Assembly (NCBI RefSeq): GCF_014646915.1
Contig: NZ_BMOE01000002.1
Span: 186,844-250,843 of the forward strand
DNA from: Deinococcus aquiradiocola
GTDB lineage: Bacteria > Deinococcota > Deinococci > Deinococcales > Deinococcaceae
Length of the DNA stretch: 64,000 nucleotides
Direction of reading: 5' to 3'
Made by a program: the position numbers and the translations under genes. Each line of letters begins with the position of its first letter. Position 1 is the stretch's first letter. A model generated the notes under the pieces. The model saw only the letters and a list, made by a program, of their open reading frames with translations. It had not been told where the DNA came from and searched no databases. Below, piece after piece: positions 33,137 through 42,443 of the stretch.

Positions 33137-34303
33137 TCAGGGGCGGGTGAGGGCGCGGGCGGCGCCGGTCAGGACCTGCACGCCGATCTGCAGGGCGTCC
33201 TCGTCGATCCTGAAGTGCGGGTGGTGGTGCGGCGCGGCGATGCCTTTCCCGGGGTTGCCCGCGCCGATCAGCACGAAGGCGCCGGGGGCGCGCGTGAGGT
33301 ACGCGCTGAAGTCCTCGCCGCCCATGGTGGGCGTGGCGTCCATCAGGACGTGCTCGCCGAGCGTGTCCGTCACGACCTGCCGCAGCACCTGGGTCACGGC
33401 CGGGTCGTTGACGGTGGCGCGGTAGCCGCGCGTGTACGTCATGGTGTGCGCCGCGCCGAAGGCGGCGGTGACGCCGCCCACCAGGCGGTCCAGCTGCGCG
33501 GGAATGGCGTCCCGCAGGGCGGGGTCGAAGGTGCGGACGGTGCCGGTGAGGGTGGCGGTGTCGGGGATGACGTTGTCGGCGTTCCCGGCGCGCAGGGTGG
33601 TGACGCTCACGACGGCCGGTTCGAGCGGGTCGCGCAGGCGGGACACGATGGACTGCATGGCCGTGATGACGTGCGCGGCGATCACGACGGGGTCAGTCGT
33701 CTCGTGCGGCATGGCGGCGTGCCCGCCCTGGCCCTTCACGGTGATCTCGAACACGTCGGGGGCGGCCATCAGTGCTCCGGCCTTCAGGGCGACCCGGCCG
33801 ACCGGGAGGGTGGAGAAGAGGTGCGTGCCGACGGCGGTGTCCACGCCGTCCATGACGCCTGCGTCCACCACCTGCTGCGCGCCCCCGGGGAAGAGTTCCT
33901 CGGCGTGCTGGAAGATGAAGCGCACCTCGCCGTGCAGGTCGCGGCGTTCGCGGCTGAGGGTGAGGGCCGCGCCGAGCAGCATGGCGGTGTGCCCGTCGTG
34001 CCCGCAGGCGTGCATGACGCCCTGCCGCGTGGAGGCGTAGTCCAGGCCGGTGTCCTCCTGGATGGGGAGGGCGTCCATGTCGGCGCGCAGCAGCACGGTG
34101 CGTCCGGGCGCCGCGCCGTGCAGGACGGCGAGGACGCTGGTGGGGGTGGGGCGGGTGACCTTCAGGCCATCCATGTGGCGCAGCTGCGTCTCGACGTAGT
34201 CGGCGGTGTCGTGTTCCTGGAAGGAGAGTTCCGGGTGGCGGTGCAGGTGGCGGCGCCACGCGGTGACCTGGGCGGTGAGGTCGGGGTCTGGGACGGCGTG
34301 CAT
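33137..34303 (-). CDS. M20D amidohydrolase
   Basis: A 388-residue metal-dependent amidohydrolase of the IAA-amino-acid/hippurate hydrolase type. Metal-site motifs are LLRADMDALPIQEDTGLDYA, GVMHACGHDGHTAMLLGAAL, FIFQHAEELFPGGAQQVV and GTHLFSTLPVGRVALK, and near the end MGGEDFSAYL. It should cleave N-acyl amino acids or related amides in the cytoplasm. ATG 34303 is chosen because GGAGG lies 3 bases upstream and the catalytic domain starts at once. It is the first gene of the peptide unit, divergent from RpiR. Confidence 0.9.
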   Translation of the reverse strand: MHAVPDPDLTAQVTAWRRHLHRHPELSFQEHDTADYVETQLRHMDGLKVTRPTPTSVLAVLHGAAPGRTVLLRADMDALPIQEDTGLDYASTRQGVMHACGHDGHTAMLLGAALTLSRERRDLHGEVRFIFQHAEELFPGGAQQVVDAGVMDGVDTAVGTHLFSTLPVGRVALKAGALMAAPDVFEITVKGQGGHAAMPHETTDPVVIAAHVITAMQSIVSRLRDPLEPAVVSVTTLRAGNADNVIPDTATLTGTVRTFDPALRDAIPAQLDRLVGGVTAAFGAAHTMTYTRGYRATVNDPAVTQVLRQVVTDTLGEHVLMDATPTMGGEDFSAYLTRAPGAFVLIGAGNPGKGIAAPHHHPHFRIDEDALQIGVQVLTGAARALTRP

Positions 34304-34398
34304 GGGCCTCCTGCGGGAGCGGGCGTGGGCGGCGTGGCCGGTGGGGGGTGTCCCGCCGGGGGTGATGAATGCTCTCAATCAGAAGAGTAGCATATGAC

Positions 34399-34410
34399 TG
34401 AATTCATTCA
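34399..34410. promoter_or_regulatory. Probable RpiR operator
   Basis: TGAAT-TC-ATTCA is a perfect inverted repeat in the 118-base gap between the divergent M20 and RpiR genes. A further TGAAT stands at 34364-34368. A TAGCAT -10 for the RpiR gene lies at 34388-34393, so binding would overlap the transcription start. Confidence 0.5.
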
Positions 34411-34421
34411 AGAGGAGCGTC

Positions 34422-35381
34422 ATGCCGCCCGAATCCCACGATCACCCCACTCAGGACCACTCCACCCGGGCCGCGCCCTTCCGGGACCGTCAGGGCCTCA
34501 CGGACCTCCTGCACCGCGAGCTTCCGGCCCTCACCGGCGCGCAGCGCGTGCTGGCCCTGCACGTCCTCGCGCACCTCGAACGCGTGCCGTTCCTGAGCGC
34601 CACCGACCTCGCCGCCGCCGCGGGCGTCAGCCAGTCGTCCGTGACGCGCTTCGCGGCCCGGCTCGGCTTCACGCGCTACCCGCACTTCACCACGGGCGTC
34701 GGCGAGGCCCTGCTGCACGACGCGCCCGCACACGCGCCCGCCGAACGCTTCGAGCATGCCCCGCCCGGCAGCCCGCACGCGGCCGTCCTGCGCGGCGAGA
34801 CGCTCGCCCTGCAGGCCCTCGGTCCGCTGCTCGACCACCCCGACTTCCGGCGGGCCGCCTCGTTCCTCGCGGCGGCCGATCACGTCGTCGTGGCGGGCTT
34901 CGCGGCCGCCGCCGCGCTCGCCGTGCACGCCAGCCTGTACCTCTCCAGGCTCCGTCCCGGCACGGGACTGCACACCTCCGTCGACGCGGCCCTCATGACG
35001 CAGGCGCCGCACTGGACGCCGCGCCACGCCGCCCTGCTGATCGCCGCGCCGCGCCCCGCCACCGACACCGTCCGTTTCCTCGGCCTGCTGCGGGCGCAGG
35101 GCGTGCCGGTCGTGCTCGTGGGCGACCCCGCCAGCGTCGCCGTCCTCGGCGCGGCAGACGTGACGCTCGTGGTGCCCGTCACGCTCGGCCCCACCACCGC
35201 CGTCCCCGCCGCCATGCTCACCCTCGTCAGCCTGCTCGTGGACGCCGTGGCCCTCGAACAGCCGGAACGCTCCCGTCACGCCCTGCGCCGCTTCGAGCAC
35301 CTGAGCGCCGCCGGGGAGCTCTTCGTGCAGGGCGCCCCCCGGACCGGCACACACGAACAGCAGGAAGAGGCAGGGCCGTGA
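34422..35381 (+). CDS. RpiR-family regulator (HTH plus SIS domain)
   Basis: A 319-residue regulator. The N-terminal HTH (ERVPFLSATDLAAAAGVSQS, then SVTRFAARLGFTRYPHF) is followed by an SIS sugar-isomerase-like domain (residues ~135-270; FLAAADHVVVAGFAAAAALA; HAALLIAAPRPATDTVRFLG). Members usually sense phosphosugars, but some control peptide or amino-sugar genes. It is divergent from the M20/solute-binding/M14 operon with a TGAAT inverted repeat between. GAGGAGC precedes ATG 34422. The sensing ligand is unknown. Confidence 0.87.
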   Translation: MPPESHDHPTQDHSTRAAPFRDRQGLTDLLHRELPALTGAQRVLALHVLAHLERVPFLSATDLAAAAGVSQSSVTRFAARLGFTRYPHFTTGVGEALLHDAPAHAPAERFEHAPPGSPHAAVLRGETLALQALGPLLDHPDFRRAASFLAAADHVVVAGFAAAAALAVHASLYLSRLRPGTGLHTSVDAALMTQAPHWTPRHAALLIAAPRPATDTVRFLGLLRAQGVPVVLVGDPASVAVLGAADVTLVVPVTLGPTTAVPAAMLTLVSLLVDAVALEQPERSRHALRRFEHLSAAGELFVQGAPRTGTHEQQEEAGP

Positions 35382-35425
35382 CCGGGCCTTCAGGCCGCGC
35401 TGCAGGCACACACATGACCGCGCCC

Positions 35426-35431
35426 TACAGT
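35426..35431 (+). promoter_or_regulatory. -10 box of leaderless peroxiredoxin gene
   Basis: TACAGT, six bases, then ATG 35438. The same geometry is seen at the VOC gene. Confidence 0.5.
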
Positions 35432-35437
35432 GGGTCC

Positions 35438-35899
35438 ATGACCGTGAACGCCGGTGATCTCGCTCCCGACTTCCTCGCCTTCCTGCCGGAACCGCTCCGC
35501 ACGGCCGACTGGACGGTCCTGTACTTCTACCCGCGCGGCAACAACCCGCACTGCGTGATGCAGTCGCGCCGCTTCCAGGCGCTCCTCCCGCAGTTCAGGG
35601 AGGCTGGCGTCCGGGTGGTCGGCGTGAGCGTCGACACGGCCGAGGAGCAGGGGTACTTCCGGAACTTCTGCACCCTCAGCTTCCCGCTCATCAGCGACGC
35701 CCGGCACGAACTCAGCGCCCGCTACGGCGTGCTGGACAGCGCCGTGGTGGACGGCGAGACCGTGACGTACGCGCGCCGCGAGACCTTCCTGATCCGCCCG
35801 GACGGACGCGTGGCCCTGCACTGGACGCAGGTGGACCCCGACACGCACGCCGCGCAGGTGCTCGGCGCCGTGAAGGCCCTGACGAACATGCCCGCCTGA
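35438..35899 (+). CDS. Peroxiredoxin (AhpC/TSA, BCP-like) with altered active site
   Basis: A 153-residue thioredoxin-fold peroxidase. The N-terminal GDLAPDF is typical, and the active-site loop reads LYFYPRGNNPHCVMQSRRFQ with the peroxidatic Cys at residue 39. The family motif PxxxTxxC is here P32-RGN-N36-PH-C39, so the conserved Thr that holds the peroxide is Asn. No resolving Cys follows at the usual five-residue spacing; the only other Cys is in YFRNFCTLSF (about residue 74). It could be a 1-Cys or atypical 2-Cys enzyme. ATG 35438 is preferred over ATG 35414 because of the leaderless -10. Confidence 0.83.
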   Translation: MTVNAGDLAPDFLAFLPEPLRTADWTVLYFYPRGNNPHCVMQSRRFQALLPQFREAGVRVVGVSVDTAEEQGYFRNFCTLSFPLISDARHELSARYGVLDSAVVDGETVTYARRETFLIRPDGRVALHWTQVDPDTHAAQVLGAVKALTNMPA

Positions 35900-35914
35900 G
35901 CGCCCCGCGGGACT

Positions 35915-37471
35915 TCAGGCGGACGGCGACGCGAGCCGCGTGCAGTCGCGGCCGTCGCGTTTCGCGGTGTAGAGCGCCTGGTCGGCGGCCGTCAGCGCGT
36001 CGAGGCCGCCGCCCCGGCCGACCATGGAGGCCCCCACGCTCACCGTGACCGTCTCGGCCACCGCAGGGACGGGGGAGCGCGACACGCTCCTGCGGATGCG
36101 TTCCGCCAGCTCGCGCAGGTACGCGCCGCCCACGCCGCGCGCGATGACCGTGAACTCCTCCCCGCCGTAGCGGTACGCGCGGTCACTGCGCCGCAGGGCC
36201 GTGCAGAGCCGGGCCGCCACCTCGCGCAGCGTCGCGTCGCCGGTGGCGTGCCCGTGCGTGTCGTTGATGCGTTTGAAGTGATCGATGTCGATCACGAGCA
36301 CCGCGTCGTCCGGCCCGAGGTGCGCGCGGTCATGGTCGAACTGCCGCCGGTTCGCGAGGCCCGTCAGCTCGTCGGTGCTGCTCAGGCGCTCCAGCTGTCC
36401 CTGCAGGACCTGCATGGCGTGCAGGTGCTCCCGGAGCGCCTGCGCCGCCTGTTCCGCCTCGCGCGACTGCCGGAGGGCAGCCTCCGTGCGGTGCAGCACC
36501 TCCATGCTCTTGACGTGCGTCTCGTGTTCGTAGCGGTGGCGGGCGTTCGTGGCGTCCAGCAGCACCCGCAGGGTCCGGCAGGCGGCCGCGTGGTCGTTCA
36601 CGGCCTCCTCGGCCCGGGCGCGCAGGTCGAGGAACTCGATACGGAGCTCGGCCCGCATGGGGTGCCAGTCTTCCAGGTCGCGCAGCATCTCGATGGTCGT
36701 GAACGGCGCGCCGCAGTCGAGTTCCACGCGGGCCGCCGCGCCACGCAGCTGCAGCATCGACTCGCTGTGCGTCGGCGCGTCCCGGTGCGCGTCGAGCAGC
36801 GCGAACGCCTCACGGATCCGGTCGCGCGCCTGGTGCAGGCGGCCCGCACGGCGGAGCAGCGCGACCCGCAGCGTGACGTAGAACGGCCAGAACGACCACG
36901 CCGACGCGCGCAGCAGCAGGTCGTGCCCGCGCGTGACGTACGTGTCGGCGAGCGCGTCGTCGCCCAGCATCATGTGCACCTCACCGATGTTGAGGGCCGC
37001 GATGCCCTGGATCGCCGGAGCGCAGTCGGCGCGGGCCAGCAGATCGTACGCCCGTTCGAAGTACGTCAGGCCGCGCCTGGGGTCGTCGAAACTGATGAGG
37101 ACGCCGATGTCGTTGTTCGCGGAGGCGTGCATCTCGGTGTCGCCGAGCGCCTCCACGATCTTCAGTTCCTCGCGCAGCAGTTCCATCGCGCGGGCCGCGT
37201 GCCCCGCCTCGTTCAGCACGACCGCCTGCACGCTGAGCGCCCGTGCGAGCCAACCCTCCTCCCCGGCCGTGCGGAGTTCCGTTTCCGCGTCCGTCGCGCA
37301 CTGCAGCGCCACGTCGAGCCGGCCCGCCCGCCAGTGCAGGAAGCCCTGCACGACGCGGGCGTACCCGGCCTGTGCGGGGTCGGCCAGGCCCTGCGCGGCC
37401 CACTCGGTCGCAGCGACCGGGTCGGTGAAGCGCCGGGCCCAGGCCCGGTCCATCAACGCCGAAGGCTTCAT
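35915..37471 (-). CDS. Diguanylate cyclase with N-terminal TPR-like repeats
   Basis: A 518-residue soluble signalling protein. Residues ~1-310 are helical TPR-like repeats (AGRLDVALQCATDAETELRT; ARAMELLREELKIVEALGD; RRGLTYFERAYDLLARADCA). A coiled coil follows (~315-355), then a GGDEF domain (~360-510) with DELTGLANRRQF, DIDHFKRINDTHGHATGD and the active-site RYGGEEF. The inhibitory I-site RRSD lies exactly five residues before GGEEF, so product inhibition by c-di-GMP is expected. A ribosome site (GAAGGGG) precedes ATG 37471. Divergent from a GGDEF/HD-GYP gene across 119 bases. Confidence 0.9.
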   Translation of the reverse strand: MKPSALMDRAWARRFTDPVAATEWAAQGLADPAQAGYARVVQGFLHWRAGRLDVALQCATDAETELRTAGEEGWLARALSVQAVVLNEAGHAARAMELLREELKIVEALGDTEMHASANNDIGVLISFDDPRRGLTYFERAYDLLARADCAPAIQGIAALNIGEVHMMLGDDALADTYVTRGHDLLLRASAWSFWPFYVTLRVALLRRAGRLHQARDRIREAFALLDAHRDAPTHSESMLQLRGAAARVELDCGAPFTTIEMLRDLEDWHPMRAELRIEFLDLRARAEEAVNDHAAACRTLRVLLDATNARHRYEHETHVKSMEVLHRTEAALRQSREAEQAAQALREHLHAMQVLQGQLERLSSTDELTGLANRRQFDHDRAHLGPDDAVLVIDIDHFKRINDTHGHATGDATLREVAARLCTALRRSDRAYRYGGEEFTVIARGVGGAYLRELAERIRRSVSRSPVPAVAETVTVSVGASMVGRGGGLDALTAADQALYTAKRDGRDCTRLASPSA

Positions 37472-37590
37472 CACCCCTTCAGTATGTGCCTCGGGTCGCA
37501 CATGCGTCTGACGGTTCGCTGTGAATGAACGGCGCGCCGCGGTGGAGCGTGACAGCCGTGTGAGGTTCCAGGACATAGGATGCGCGTACC

Positions 37591-39561
37591 GTGACCGTGA
37601 CCGACCCGCCTCCATCCGCTCCGCGTCCCGCGGTGTGGCGGGGCGTGGGCGTCACGCTGGCCGGTTACGCCGTGACACTCGCGCTGCTGCAGGCGCTGAC
37701 GGTCTCGCGCGGTTCCGCCCGGGCCGCGTGGACGCCGGACGCGGTGCTGTCGCTCACGTGCGCGGCGCTGCTCGTGACGTGCACGCTGTGGCTCATCCGC
37801 CTGCAGCACAGCCTGCGGACGGAACTCACGGTGGCGCTCGTGGTGAGCATGGGGCTGCTGGCGGACCTGCTGGCCCTTCAGGGCCTGTCGGTGCTGCACG
37901 GGGCGGCCCGGCCCGACCCTGTGCAGCTGCTGCTCGGGGCGTCGTGCGCCGCGAGCCTGGTCGTGCTGACCGTCCGGGGCACCGTCGCGAGCAGGCTCGG
38001 ACAGCGGCACCTGCAGCAGGTGCAGGAGACGGACGTGCTGACGGGCGTCCTGAACCGCCGGGGCGTGCTGCGGCAGTACGTGGCCATCCCGCCCGGCGCG
38101 GAGGTGAACGTCGCGCTGCTCGACGTGAACGACCTGAGGCGTCTCAACGAGAAAGACGGACACGACGCCGGTGACGCGTACCTGCGGGCGATCGCGGACC
38201 TGCTGCGCGCCCTGCTGCCGAGGGAGGCCGTGCTCGGCCGCTGGGGCGGTGACGAGTTCATGGTGCTGTCCCCTCGACCGCTGCGGGCCCTGCCGCTGCT
38301 CGACGACCCGCGCCTGCGGGCGTTGCGGCGCGACCCGGACCTGCCGGTCCTCGCGGTAGGCGAGGTGAGCGTCCCGGCGGGCGGGCCGCTCGAGCGGGTG
38401 GTGGCCCTGGCATCCGAGCAGATGTACGCGCAGAAGGCCCGCGACTACGCCGCCCGTGCCGCGCAGCGGCAGGGGCTGCACGTGGACCTGAACGCCTTCC
38501 CGCGCTACCTGCAGACGCTGGAAACACTCGACGACATCCTGCGGCTCGGCCTGCGGCGCGCGGCGGACCTCGCGGGCTTCGAAGCGTGGTACTTCATCCG
38601 GCACGGCGACCCGCTGGAGATCACGTACCAGGACGCCCTGCACGGGGACGCGCCCGACACCCTCACGTCACGCCCCATCCGGATCGTGGACGCCGTCGTG
38701 AATGGGCAGGAGACGGTGTTCGCGTCGGACTACGAGCGCAGCGAGCATGCCGAGCCGTTCTGGGTACGGGCCGGGATCAAGAGCGTGATCGCCGCGCCGG
38801 TCTGCGTGAACGGCGAGGTGACGTGCGTGCTGGCGTTCACGTCACGTCGCGGGTGGCCGACCATCACGCCCGGCACGCGCCGGCTGCTGGAGGGCGTCGC
38901 CGTGCACCTCGGGCACCACCTCGAACGGCAGGACGCGTACGCGCGCATGCAGGCGTCCGTCGAGGCAGGCATCACCGGCATGGGCATCATCCTGGAGGCG
39001 CGGGACCTGGAGACGGCCGGGCACACGGCGCGCGTGGTGAGTGCCGCGCTGCGGCTGGGGCGGGCGGCCGGGCTGGACGACGAGGAGCTGGGGGCGCTAC
39101 GGCTGGGCGCGTACCTGCACGACGTCGGGAAGCTCGCGATTCCGGACGCGGTGCTGCTGAAGCCGGGGCCGCTCACCGACGCCGAGTGGACCCTGATGCG
39201 CTCGCACGCGGAACGGGGCGCCCTGATGGCCGCGCGGCTGCCGAGTGTGCCGGAAGGATCGCTGCAGGTGGTGCGCTCGCACCATGAACGCTGGGACGGG
39301 GGCGGGTACCCGGACGGCCTGGCGGGCGAGGGGATTCCGCGGCTGGCCCGGATCTTCAGCGTGTGCGACGTGTACGACGCCCTCACGAGCGGACGGCCGT
39401 ACAAGGACGCGTGGACGCACGAGGCGGCCGTGGCGGAGCTCCTCGCGCAGCGCGGCCTGCAGTTCGACCCGGCGCTCACGGACCTCTTCCTTGAGGCGGT
39501 GCAGCCGGGCCTGTCGGGGGCGCGGCGTTCGGACCGGGTGGAACGTCAGGCCACCTCCTGA
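37591..39561 (+). CDS. Membrane GGDEF-GAF-HD-GYP c-di-GMP enzyme
   Basis: A 656-residue bifunctional candidate. Four hydrophobic helices lie within residues 15-130. A GGDEF domain (~145-285; TDVLTGVLNRRGV, intact RWGGDEF, no RxxD I-site) is followed by a GAF-like domain (~300-440; PVCVNGEVTCVLAFTSR) and an HD-GYP phosphodiesterase domain (~445-640; YLHDVGKLAIPDAVLLKPGP; HHERWDGGGYPDGLAGEGIP). Both the synthesis and hydrolysis motifs for c-di-GMP look intact. GTG start at 37591, with TAGGAT (37576-37581) nine bases upstream. It stands back-to-back with another cyclase gene. Confidence 0.9.
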   Translation: MTVTDPPPSAPRPAVWRGVGVTLAGYAVTLALLQALTVSRGSARAAWTPDAVLSLTCAALLVTCTLWLIRLQHSLRTELTVALVVSMGLLADLLALQGLSVLHGAARPDPVQLLLGASCAASLVVLTVRGTVASRLGQRHLQQVQETDVLTGVLNRRGVLRQYVAIPPGAEVNVALLDVNDLRRLNEKDGHDAGDAYLRAIADLLRALLPREAVLGRWGGDEFMVLSPRPLRALPLLDDPRLRALRRDPDLPVLAVGEVSVPAGGPLERVVALASEQMYAQKARDYAARAAQRQGLHVDLNAFPRYLQTLETLDDILRLGLRRAADLAGFEAWYFIRHGDPLEITYQDALHGDAPDTLTSRPIRIVDAVVNGQETVFASDYERSEHAEPFWVRAGIKSVIAAPVCVNGEVTCVLAFTSRRGWPTITPGTRRLLEGVAVHLGHHLERQDAYARMQASVEAGITGMGIILEARDLETAGHTARVVSAALRLGRAAGLDDEELGALRLGAYLHDVGKLAIPDAVLLKPGPLTDAEWTLMRSHAERGALMAARLPSVPEGSLQVVRSHHERWDGGGYPDGLAGEGIPRLARIFSVCDVYDALTSGRPYKDAWTHEAAVAELLAQRGLQFDPALTDLFLEAVQPGLSGARRSDRVERQATS

Positions 39562-39644
39562 CGTCCGGACATCCCGCACCCGAAAGCAGAAATGTCAGGA
39601 GAACACATTTTCATGACATGCAGCCCGCAAGATGAGCGTTGCGT

Positions 39645-41360
<1,716 letters not shown>

Positions 41361-41369
41361 GGGAAACGT

Positions 41370-41416
41370 GCAGGGCCGTCCCGCCGCGCCACCAGCGCGG
41401 CCCGGGACGGCTCTGC
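41370..41416 (+). terminator. Very strong hairpin after 5'-nucleotidase
   Basis: The outer arms (41370-41382 with 41404-41416, 13 positions with one G-T pair) continue into a perfect inner stem GCCGCGC/GCGCGGC (41383-41389 with 41395-41401). This gives about 20 bp with a 5-base loop and a small bulge. It starts nine bases after the stop. The tail has only scattered T. Confidence 0.65.
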
Positions 41417-41727
41417 TTCACTGTCTCCAGAACCCCGGGACGGCCCGTCCCGGCCACCCTGCGCGCAGAACACGTCCGGGAATACCGTCCCAGACGGTAT
41501 TGTTTCGACTTCCTCACAGGAAGGCCAGGAAGGGGCCTCCAGGCGCTGCCGAGGGGTACAGGAGGGGGGAAATGCCGGAGGGCGGCAGGTGAAACGCGCG
41601 GCCCGGCTGCTTATTGATACTAATGTGAATTAGTGCGAAACAGAATCCCAGCGACCGCGCACCGGTTCGGGAGGTCGGCCTACGGAATCGGTGAAGGTCG
41701 GCGGAACGTGTGCGGCCCACGGGCGCT

Positions 41728-41733
41728 TATGGT
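41728..41733 (+). promoter_or_regulatory. -10 box for leaderless mini-ORF
   Basis: TATGGT ends five bases before an ATG at 41739. It mirrors the TACCCT/ATG arrangement at 6708-6721. Confidence 0.3.
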
Positions 41734-41738
41734 GAGGC

Positions 41739-41780
41739 ATGACCTCCCACCCCTTCGTCTACCTCCGGCGAGCCTCGTGA
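41739..41780 (+). CDS. Candidate 13-residue leader mini-ORF
   Basis: ATG 41739 encodes MTSHPFVYLRRAS and stops at TGA 41778-41780, overlapping the GTG (41777) of the next gene as GTGA. If real, it would couple translation of the downstream gene to a leaderless start. It could instead be a chance reading. Confidence 0.3.
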   Translation: MTSHPFVYLRRAS

Positions 41781-42373
41781 ACCCGCGGGGCGTGATGGCG
41801 CTCACCGTGCTGGGTCTCGGGTACGGCACCGGTGTACTGCGACTGCCCGTGCACGGCTGGCGACCGACCACGACGGAGGACGGCATCGGTCCCCTCACGG
41901 TCAGGCACTACTGGCTGGACGTCAGTGGAATGCCGCTCTCCCGAGCAGAGACGGTGCAGACGGCGCTTCAGTCGCTGCCCGACCTGTTCCCGCCGGCACT
42001 GGCGGTCTTCCGGCGCGTCCGGCCTGGCCCGGAAGCGACCCGGCCGGGGGACCTGTTCACCGTCCTGATGTCCGGCGTGAGGCGCGGCCGGGTCCGGGTG
42101 GCCGAGGTGACCCCCGAGCATTTCGTGCTGCAGACGCTGCGGCAGCATTCCGAGTCCGGCACGCTCGAGTTCCGGGTGGACCCGCTGCCGGACGGGGACC
42201 GGCTGTCCGTCGTGTCGCGTATGCGGTCGAGCAGCTGGTTCGACCGGGCCGCGTACCTGACCGGGGTGGGGATCGTGCAGCGCATGACCTGGGAGACGGG
42301 CCTGCGGCGCGTCCAGGCGCGCGTCGGCGGACGGAAGATGGCGCACGGGACGAGCACGCAGGAATGGCCGTGA
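41777..42373 (+). CDS. DUF1990-like small protein
   Basis: A protein of about 198 residues that I place only tentatively near DUF1990. The supporting part is the C-terminal half: VRRGRVRVAEVTPEHFVLQT, QHSESGTLEFRVDPLPDG and RMRSSSWFDRAAYLTGVGIV followed by QRMTWETGLRRV, which resembles the family's helix-rich end. One hydrophobic stretch (GVMALTVLGLGYGTGVL) opens the protein. GTG 41777 is chosen because the mini-ORF stop overlaps it; an in-frame ATG at 41729 is the alternative. Function unknown. Convergent with the subtilisin gene. Confidence 0.6.
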   Translation: MNPRGVMALTVLGLGYGTGVLRLPVHGWRPTTTEDGIGPLTVRHYWLDVSGMPLSRAETVQTALQSLPDLFPPALAVFRRVRPGPEATRPGDLFTVLMSGVRRGRVRVAEVTPEHFVLQTLRQHSESGTLEFRVDPLPDGDRLSVVSRMRSSSWFDRAAYLTGVGIVQRMTWETGLRRVQARVGGRKMAHGTSTQEWP

Positions 42374-42397
42374 ACCCTGCCGCATGACCGGCAGCAG

Positions 42398-42432
42398 GAA
42401 CCGGCCGCTCCCTCTGCAGGGGCGGCCGGTTC
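42398..42432. terminator. Shared hairpin between convergent genes
   Basis: A 14-bp stem (42398-42411 with 42419-42432, one G-T pair; GAACCGG...CCGGTTC at the base) lies between the DUF1990-like gene and the convergent protease gene. It may end transcription from both sides. No T-tract on either strand. Confidence 0.5.
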
Positions 42433-42443
42433 AGGGCATTTGC

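Noticed and set aside
30198..33425. Long plus-strand open frame opposite the M14 and binding-protein genes
   Set aside because: Low-complexity Arg/Gly/Ser product across two real genes on the other strand; no ribosome site or motif.
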